Positions 56,630 to 64,000 of a stretch of 64,000 nucleotides of DNA are shown one piece after another. The translations under genes were made by a program, and so were the position numbers. The notes under the pieces are model-generated. The model saw nothing but the letters and a program-made list of their open reading frames with translations. It had not been told where the DNA came from and did no database searches. The stretch comes from Phialocephala subalpina (taxonomy: Eukaryota > Ascomycota > Leotiomycetes > Helotiales > Mollisiaceae): NCBI GenBank assembly GCA_900073065.1, contig FJOG01000039.1, positions 229,330 through 293,329 of the forward strand. Direction: 5' to 3'. The number at the start of each line of letters is the position of its first letter. Position 1 is the first letter of the stretch.

Positions 56630-57538
56630 ATGGCTGAAGTCTTCGGCACCTTTGCCGGCGCCTTGAGCGTTGCAGCCTTGTTCAACAACTGTGTTGACTG
56701 CTTCGAGTACATCCAACTTGGTCGCCATTTCGCTCTCGACTTCGAAAGATGCCTGCTGAAACTCGACATCATCAAGATTCGGCTAGGTAGATGGGGTCAA
56801 GCAGTTGCGATCAACGACAACCTCTGCTTCGCCACGGACTCGCCAGACGGCGTTGCTGCTCGACAGGTCCAAGCCATCCTGGAAGAAATCGTGCTGCTCT
56901 TCCAGACGGTCCAGAAGTCATCCAAGCGGTACAAGATTGGTGCGGAGCAAGAGAACTTGGCATGCCTTGAGGACAAAGACATGCCGCCGGTGCTTCGAAG
57001 GCTGCATAGCCGGCTCGGGGCTGTCGCTCGCCAGAGACAAAAACAAACAAGCCTATTCAAGAAGGCGGCGTGGGCGCTTTACGATGCAAAAAACTTTGAC
57101 AAACTGGTAAAGGAGATCACGGGCTTGGTGGAGAGCCTCGAGAAGTTACACCCCGTGGAAACGACACGTCGCAGGCTGGCGGAGATGGAAATCGAGGTGG
57201 TTGATGACGAGCCCAGCTTGTTAGCGTTGCAAGACGTCGCTGCTGGCACTGACAGCGTTTTGTCAGAAGCGGTCGCACAGAAGATTGAAGGGATTGCAGT
57301 CAGAAACTACGCAAAGGACATTAAGAATACGGAATCGGCAAGAGTGCTTGTTGGAAACGAATGGGCCGAGAGCGTCTTGGCTCGTTGCACGACCATTTCG
57401 GAACGGACTGAGAACACTGCAGATTCTGTCGCGGCAAAAGGGGCGTCTAGGGTTCAAATTGGAAATAGGTACGGCGGGCGGGGATTCTTCGATGATCAAG
57501 GCGTCACTGAAGTGAAGAGAGACACCAAGCTTAGCTAG
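56630..57538 (+). CDS. het-s: HET-s/HET-S homologue: HeLo domain plus two-repeat amyloid prion-forming domain
   Basis: Single exon, 302 aa. Residues 1 to about 225 are a HeLo (prion-inhibition and propagation) helical domain, beginning MAEVFGTFAGALSVAALFNN with a hydrophobic N-terminal helix able to insert in membranes, then DCFEYIQLGRHF and RQKQTSLFKKAAWALYD. The C-terminus carries two amyloid repeats. R1, about 218-246, includes RNYAKDIKNTESARVLVGNE; R2, about 267-289, includes KGASRVQIGNRYGGRGFFDD. This is the same two-rung layout and same numbering (218-289) as the known HET-s prion domain. A 13-residue tail follows that has no counterpart there as far as I know. Residue 33 is His and 23 is Asp. 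In Podospora, His33 marks the membrane-active HET-S type and Pro33 the prion HET-s type. The gene is intact and sits next to its probable sensor. Confidence 0.95.
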   Translation: MAEVFGTFAGALSVAALFNNCVDCFEYIQLGRHFALDFERCLLKLDIIKIRLGRWGQAVAINDNLCFATDSPDGVAARQVQAILEEIVLLFQTVQKSSKRYKIGAEQENLACLEDKDMPPVLRRLHSRLGAVARQRQKQTSLFKKAAWALYDAKNFDKLVKEITGLVESLEKLHPVETTRRRLAEMEIEVVDDEPSLLALQDVAAGTDSVLSEAVAQKIEGIAVRNYAKDIKNTESARVLVGNEWAESVLARCTTISERTENTADSVAAKGASRVQIGNRYGGRGFFDDQGVTEVKRDTKLS

Positions 57539-58568
57539 CCCTATAAATGGATCAGGGTTGCTGGGTTCTTATGTCCAAAGCCCTGGCTAGGATAGGATAA
57601 ACCCTTGTGATTTCCGATGATGGACCCGCAGTAGGTGGGCCGCCATTGTGATCAGAACCGCGGATTCTTGGCCCAAGGGTTGATCAAGAAGTTGTCCTGG
57701 CCACTTTTCATCTCTGGATAAACAATGCGGCCGATCTGGTGGGTTCATGACTGTCCTAAGTCCCTTTCTCTAGTTAAGCTTATCACAAGCTTTCCCGAAT
57801 TTGTCTTATGCAGCGTTGGATAGGTTGTAAGAGATCCAAATTCTGCCATCTCGAATTCCGAAGTAGAAAAAAGAGACTCAAGATCAGCGATGCTGGCCTG
57901 AATCCTACAACGTCTAAGTCAGCACCGGTCCCACCTCATCTCTCCCCTGCCACGGCCACTGCAGCTAGACCAAGCCCATCATCATCTTCAGCACTTTCGG
58001 TGAATATGCAGTTCATGTGCGGCGGTCTTCTTGAGCTGAGGGATAATGGTCTAAAATAAGCCCTGTGCTACTGCAGACGATATATTTCTTGCAGTTGATT
58101 GAGCCTTTGTTGAACCTGCTGGATGAGACTTGACGCACTCTGTCTACTTGTACCTCAAAGCTGTCAATGGTCTTGGTATATCTTCTAGAGTAAATCTTAC
58201 TTCCGTGGCCCATTTGTAAATGAAGTCGGGAATCGCCTTCACGTGCCTATCTGTTTTCTGCCTTGCTCCTAATTGGAAGCCTAGTACGTCTAGCCCGGCT
58301 TGATCTTAGTGAAGATTCTTTTCTCGCGTGCTTTCGGCGTTTGGCAGGTTTGTCTTAACGTAAATGCACCTGATCTCAAGATAACAGCAACACTTCACGA
58401 ATCCTCAACTAGGAAATAATAGTTCTGCTTGATGCTTAGTGGGTTCAAGGGCTACAGTACCATATGTTCTCTATCCTAATTCATAACGTTTTAAGTCAAC
58501 TTTACGCAGAACAAGTATGGAGCAAGAAACACTTCATGAAAGACGAATGGTTCATTTTTACCATGAGT
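57539..58568. other. no confident gene
   Basis: Downstream of the HET-S-like gene only short frames are seen. A plus-strand frame at 57808-58059 has a Ser/Pro-rich half but no motif. The stretch ends at an assembly gap. Confidence 0.4.
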
Positions 58569-58825
58569 NNNNNNNNNNNNNNNNNNNNNNNNNNNNNNNN
58601 NNNNNNNNNNNNNNNNNNNNNNNNNNNNNNNNNNNNNNNNNNNNNNNNNNNNNNNNNNNNNNNNNNNNNNNNNNNNNNNNNNNNNNNNNNNNNNNNNNNN
58701 NNNNNNNNNNNNNNNNNNNNNNNNNNNNNNNNNNNNNNNNNNNNNNNNNNNNNNNNNNNNNNNNNNNNNNNNNNNNNNNNNNNNNNNNNNNNNNNNNNNN
58801 NNNNNNNNNNNNNNNNNNNNNNNNN
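58569..58825. other. assembly gap of 257 N
   Basis: Bases 58569-58825 are all N. Its true size and content are unknown, and it may hide repetitive DNA between the incompatibility genes and the BTB array. Confidence 0.99.
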
Positions 58826-58959
58826 CGAGCAGCCTAAGGGAGGGACATTCATGCACTCTCTATCCTCTAGAAACCACTGACTCGTTGATACTCTAGCCTC
58901 AATCTTCAAGTCCCGTTGAGAGCAAAGACCTATGAATGACTGGTCCAGTCGACCGCAGC

Positions 58960-59760
58960 TTCCGCCCTGCACTAAGCAACGTTCTGCGGATCACCTTCCC
59001 ATCGACAATCACTCTCGAATCTACTCTCCGTCATGTCCTCGTTGACCAAGTACTCTCCGACGCAGTCCTCATGCCATGGCGCCTTTTCAACCTTCTCCAT
59101 AGCACCGATCGCCCGAGCAATTTGCAGAGCAAGTTGATCACGTCCTGTCAGCAGTACCTTGAGATCATCATCCTCCTTGAAGTCCTTCTGCGTGGCTTTG
59201 TAGGCGTAGAAATCGATGAGAAACTTCAGCATTTTCTTGTTCTCCCACTTGACATCCATGAAGACAGCGTCCGTGTCGTCGAATACCTAAAATCTAGGAG
59301 TCAGCATGGGTCAAGCCGAAGTTCTTTGGCTCGTTGGAGGTTGAAAGGACGGGCAGAGGCAAAACATGTTCAATCTCAGGGGTTCAACTTGTACTTACGA
59401 AATTCGATTGATCCCAGCAACGCTTCAGAATGTCCCCGCTGATGTAGTCCTTTCGGTCGAATGTCATACTAACCGTTCCGAGAACAGAGAGATAGGTCGA
59501 AGGATCCCGCATAACGGCGTTCATGAATCTTGGAGAGCTAATAATTTGTCCAAATCGCTAGAGCTCGCCATGGCAATAACAGTCCTTGAAGATTTGCTAG
59601 TATACGCCCAGGTAGTAAAACAAATCATCAGATATTCGAAGGGATTCTCGTCCATCCGGTCCTTAAATCGATCTTGATGCTCCCTTAAGGGTGCGAACGG
59701 TTCAATCTCGTCGGCACCGAAATCGGCAACTTTCAAGCAATTCTTGAAAGGTGAGATAAT
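58960..59760 (-). pseudogene. BTB-like paralogue C, decayed
   Basis: On the minus strand, pieces homologous to the intact gene at 62.1-63.1 kb occur in order but in different frames. They are FEYLMICFTTWAYTSK and RFGQII-SPRFMNAVM (59680-59500), WDQSNF (about 59410), then KMLKFLIDFYAYKATQKD, then LALQIARAIGAMEKV and APWHEDCVGEYLVNEDM (59259-58990). At least one frameshift separates the first two blocks, and the N-terminal part is unclear. The C-terminal frame is still open, so decay may be fairly recent. Confidence 0.6.
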
Positions 59761-60389
59761 CGGCCGGCCAGTTCGGCAGAAATGGATGTCCTGGTCTCTT
59801 GCGAGTTTGACTCATCATCGAGATTGTGGACAAAGTATAAGATATCGATCGTGCGAACCTTGGTGAGGCTAAATCTCATAAGTCAATATCCACAGCAGTG
59901 TCGGACAGCGTACCACTTTGACTAGAATTCGAATTCATTCCCAGGGGTGATGAGGGACGAAGCCATCTAAATTGAATGCGTCAGCACTGAATGCAACGTC
60001 AATGAATGATAGATTACCTTCTGCAGAAGCCAGGAAACCTGCGTAGACCTTGATCTAAGTAGTATCTCCGTTGGGGGCCTTGATTGGGAAACGCGGTCGG
60101 TTGGCCGATACAGTTCCCGGAATGCTTTGAAAAAGAGCGCTTCAAGTCAAGCGGGAACCGACATCCACGTGAGCGCTCTTGGTTCTAGAAGCCAAGAAGC
60201 TACCTATGGCCAATTTCATCCAAGGCGAATAGGATTAAAGCCGTGTCTCTGGTTGGGGTTGAAGCAAGAGCTTCTTGACTACCCTCAATCTCAACATTTG
60301 ATGCACCGCTATGATTGGAACTCTTGACATGGGTTTCCTGCCTCATAACATCGTACCCTTGCCAAACAACCTGAGGTCACCTCTCATGT

Positions 60390-61460
60390 CCTCCCTACTC
60401 CTCAAGCTCAATCCCAGAATAACTCTGAGAGCTCTCCTCGCTCATGTCCTCATCAACCAAGTGTTCCTCGAGATTGTCTCGATGCTACGGCGCAGTCTGA
60501 AGCACTCTCTCTTCCCAATTACCTATTGCTTTCATGACCTGCATGGCGATTTGATCATGGCCTCCCAGCAAGTCCCTCAGCTTCTCATCATCCTTGAATG
60601 CATCTCGATGCACTTTTTTGTACACGAAGACATCGATCATTTACTTCAACGTCTTATTATTCCATTGCATATTCATCATGACATCCTCCAGGTTCTCGCT
60701 CTCGAAGTTGCAGATGCCCCAACACTATCGATTATCCGATGCTGTCATGGTATTCAGTGGATACTCTGGTGACAAAGGGACAAGGTATCCAACACTATTC
60801 CACGGATATTGAAGTTAGCCTACTTTCTTATATATCCAGTGTGGGGTAGAATCCACATTACGCCGGACGAGTTCGTAGCTCTACACGTGCCATCCCCCGG
60901 AGACAGCGGGGAGAGAGGGTGGAATGTTCAAGAAGGAAGAAGTTACGGGCAGAGGTCGCAGACAACTTCGTTCATGAAAACCGGGAAACCAATGATCTGA
61001 CCAAAGCGCCAAGCTTGAAAGTGTTGAAGAGAGTGGAGCAAAACCTTTCCTGTGTATGCCTAGATCGCGAAACTCTTCAGGTATTGCCCATAGTTGGCTT
61101 CGACACCCGTGCATTCCTCGAAGGTTTTGAGAGATCCCAACGAGAGAATCAGCAGTCCATCCCCTGGTTTCAAGGTCCGTCTCAAGGGCGACCATTCCAC
61201 AGGTAGGGTGAAGCTCTCTGATCCGGTGGGACACGGCAGTGGCAATGGCTTTAAGTATGAGGACTTCTTCGAAATTGCCTTTCCAATCCAGGTCGAGCTC
61301 ACATATGAATCGAAGCTGCTCGCCTTTGGGTAATCTGTTAAGTGTTATTTAGTCTCCTGCTCGCCCGTATTCAATATACCCGAAAGTCACTTACTGTTCA
61401 TAGAATTCTCGCTCCTCTAATTCGTCGGAGAACCTGATGGTAGCCATCGTTGCGCAAACG
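60390..61460 (-). pseudogene. BTB-like paralogue B, decayed
   Basis: Minus-strand homologous blocks are VEWSPLRRTLKPGDGLLIL, then GSLKTFEECTGVEANYGQYL and AYTGKVL (about 61180-61010), FQAWRFGQIIGFPVFMNEVV (about 61020-60960), then MQWNNKTLK, IDVFVYKKVHRDAFKDDEKL, DQIAMQVMKAIGN and HRDNLEEHLVDEDMSEE (60680-60420). Stops interrupt it at least three times. An apparent first exon (ATIRFSDELEEREFYEQ, 61444-61393) with a good GTAAGT intron precedes it. It is homologous to the genes on both sides, so the three form a tandem array on one strand. Confidence 0.6.
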
Positions 61461-62146
61461 AAAGTCCCGACTTCCGAACAAGAAGCCTGCAATGAAAGGT
61501 TGTCGTCCTGTTGTCTTGTAGTTGAGGAAAAGCTAGATCAGCAAATTGAGTTCGTCGGGTTCAGCTAAATCTTAAAGGCGAATGTAAAGATGAAGTTGAG
61601 GCACGACGGAGTCGAAGCTGAGGTGGCCACGTTCAAATACACAAACCAAAAGTTTGTCTGCTCTCAAAACATTTGTCTCATTGGTGTGATAACCTCGAAG
61701 CCGATCCTCAAAAGCATCATCAACCAGCAAGCCTTTCAAATACTTAAAGCTCTCAAGGTCATGAGAAATCATCATGACTATCTCAACACAAATTCAGTCA
61801 CTTTGCAATGCTTCCCATCGTATCTAGAATGAACAAAGTCAAGATTTAGCAAAGTCCTGATAGAGTGTCTGAAAATTCAATGCTGATATGCTCGTGTTCA
61901 ACCTTTGTTCAAATGATTGGCAAAGGTCCACTCACTGCCCTGCCCCACGTCTCAACGCCGTTATCTAATGCATCAAACAAAACTGCAATGTTCCCACTAA
62001 GTCTTATCCCAATATAAGTCGAGTGCTCTCGCTAACAGCACCGGGAACTCTTGACACAATTTGCTGGAAAGCTCCTTTATCTCATATCTTCCCTGGCCAT
62101 CGAGCGTACCCTCAGGTAATCGCCCCCTCAAGAGTACCAATGTCCT

Positions 62147-63077
62147 TTAGCCTCTACCATACTCTTCCGATGGCGACTTCCTCTTGAGGTTGATCTTCGC
62201 TGTCGTAGCGACAGTAGATGGAACGACACCCGATGCCTCGGGAGCAACAGTCTTCTCGACGCTAGCTCCTGAGAGACAATCATCAACAAGATACCTCTGA
62301 AGATTCTTCAATTTCCATGGAGCACTTTCAAATCCTCCAGATCGAGCAGCGGCATCAATGAGCTTGGCAATTTGTATAGCACAGGGACCTCCTTCGGCAA
62401 TCAAGCCAGAAACTTCATCATCCTTGGTGCCAATGAAAGCGTAGATGTCGAGGAAAAATCTCAACATTTGTTTGTTGCCCCAATAAACCTCACCACACTG
62501 ACTGTCGTCGTAGCCAAGCTCTTCGTCCGGCGTAAAATCTGCTTGGTCCCAGATCAACGAAATGTCTTTGTAGCCGATTGAATCGCGGGTGATAATCTTG
62601 ATGCCCACCGGCCTCACGGAGGAACGCAAGAGGCGCATAGCGTCATTCTGGTACATAGGAGATCCAATATTCTGGCCGAAGTACCATCGATCGCAACACA
62701 GTGTCTTGTCTTTAGATATGTCGGAGCCGTACAGCCATTGTTGGAAGAGGCACATTTGTGTGTAGAAAGACCCATTGATAAGGTCTCGCATGATGACATC
62801 GGCAGACCCATCAAGAACTTCGTCGGCGGTAAAGTTTCTCTTTGATGTGTTCTTGCAGAGGTCGCGGAAGCGTGACGAGACTGCACATGCTAGGACCTCG
62901 GGAAGGTAGACCGATTTCCCGTTTGACTTGTAGGCACTATGTGGACAGCTGACTTTAATGATGGTAGAAGTTGGAAGCCTTAATCACTGTTCAGTACTGG
63001 GACCAGGGCATGAAGGGGAGAACATACTTTTCAAGAACTTCTGGACCAAGTCTGTCAATGAGGCCTACCCCAACCAT
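62147..63077 (-). CDS. BTB/POZ-like domain protein (array member A, intact)
   Basis: There are two exons, 63077-63028 and 62978-62147 (intron of 49 nt, GTATGT...GATTAAG), giving 293 aa. Residues about 1-120 follow the BTB pattern: IDRLGPEVLEKLPTSTIIKV, SNGKSVYLPEVLACAVSSRF, DVIMRDLINGSFYTQMCLF and QQWLYGSDIS. A helical C-terminal part follows (WYFGQNIGSPMYQNDAMRLL, NKQMLRFFLDIYAFIGTKDD, CAIQIAKLIDAAARSG, LQRYLVDDC), then a basic tail (NLKRKSPSEEYGRG). BTB domains mediate homo- or hetero-oligomerisation and often recruit Cul3 ligases. The role of this fungal family, often present in many copies, is unknown. The start is the ATG of MVGVGLID, the only one that joins in phase. Confidence 0.75.
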
Positions 63078-64000
63078 GTTTGCCTTTGACAAATTGAATA
63101 GGATGATGGAGTATGGTCGGATTGAGGTTGAGATATTGAGCGTCCGTGATCCCGTAACAGGGTAGAGGCTGTGGAGAGATCGAGGTGTTCGTGAAGTTGG
63201 TTACAGACTGAGGTGGAATCGACGTCAGATCGACGGCGATAACTTCTTCGCTGGGCAGTTGAGGTAATTGAAGTGGCGACAATTCGTCTGTTTCTGCGTT
63301 CAGATCGAGAGAGCTTATCGTCGAGTCGTCGTGCACTTCGAATCTTCAACTTGTCGAAAGGCGTTGCCAGATAAAGTGGAATGAAGAAGGTTCGAGGTTG
63401 AATTCAAGGCAAGCAAAGGCAGATTAGCGAAGCGAGATCTGTGCCGTCGGCCTCGTTGATGACAAGGAAAGAGCGAGTGTAGTACGGAGGAGAATTGAAT
63501 GTGGAGGTGGGAAAGCGAAGGTGACTGACTCTGCAAAAGCCTTCTTGTCTAGATGCCTGTGCATCATGCTTTTTCAGGAGACAAAATTCCATCGTGAGAG
63601 TTCTATGTTCATTGAAGGACGTAGCAAGCAGCAGAAGAGCATCACGAGCATCAAGCAACGTCAAATCTCACAAATCACAGCAGCAAGGCCTAGCCAAGCA
63701 TATCATATAATCCATCCATTCATTGCTACGGAATCTCAAAACGAAAAGCTATCAGTCTTTCTTGAAAGGTCATACGATAACGTAGCAGCAACGAGGAAAA
63801 GCTGCAATAACTACGAATACACACAACAGCACTACCAAACACCATCGCCACCTTTCCTCCACTCGCATACGTAAATCTCGGGAAGTAAACGAAAAAAACC
63901 CAGACCGCTATGATGTAGAAATCAAGAATCGCTGTCTTTTGTCTGACCGTTCATCCTCATCCCTCTTTACCCCTTCCAAATTCAGTATACTTTTCTCTCC
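63078..64000. other. upstream region of the BTB-like gene, no other gene seen
   Basis: Overlapping minus-strand frames at 63350-63055 are open but have no motif and may be leader sequence. The rest contains short frames only. Confidence 0.35.

Overview
The window is nuclear DNA from a filamentous ascomycete (Pezizomycotina). The evidence is the short introns of 42-75 nt with GTANGT-type donors and CTAAC/CTGAC branch sites, a fungal phenylalanine ammonia-lyase, a Pth11-like receptor, a Clr5-domain protein, HET and NACHT-ankyrin genes, and AT-rich blocks that look mutated by RIP (repeat-induced point mutation). A leotiomycete is my best guess, but nothing seen here proves it. Gene models were spliced by eye, so internal exon ends are predictions.

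Layout. 0-20 kb is accessory and decayed: a histidinol-phosphatase pseudogene, a broken tandem-repeat gene, a HET-domain scrap beside an AT-rich island, one intact Pth11-like membrane protein, small inverted repeats, a dead Tc1-type transposase and an internally deleted Copia retrotransposon with its 5-bp target duplication. 19-25 kb holds two proteins of unknown function, one of them secreted or membrane-anchored and very rich in Pro and His. 25.2-26.5 kb is a complete but RIP-destroyed Tc1/mariner element with 38-bp terminal repeats. 27.9-38.6 kb is the gene-dense core: phenylalanine ammonia-lyase, LSm4, a large pentatricopeptide (PPR) protein and a DHA1-type MFS transporter.

40-64 kb is again accessory and rich in immune-type genes. 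A NACHT_N-NACHT-ankyrin NLR (nucleotide-binding regulatory protein) has near-identical ankyrin repeats and is bracketed by 5.3-kb-spaced inverted repeats ending in TA. It is followed by a monocarboxylate-type MFS transporter, a Clr5-domain protein with an in-frame TGA, an ankyrin remnant and a divergent pair. One member of the pair is an NLR starting with a HET-s-like amyloid motif. The other is a HET-s/HET-S homologue (HeLo domain plus two amyloid repeats). The window ends, after a 257-nt assembly gap, with a decaying tandem array of BTB-like genes.

How they work together. The strongest system is the divergent pair at 54.0-57.5 kb, organised like the known nwd2/het-S amyloid-signalling module: the NLR senses and oligomerises, its N-terminal motif templates the amyloid fold of the effector, and the HeLo domain is driven to the membrane. 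Here the sensor is NACHT-ankyrin, and its NACHT-ankyrin junction is broken by a frame offset and an exact 250-bp tandem duplication, so the module may be inactive or newly rearranged.
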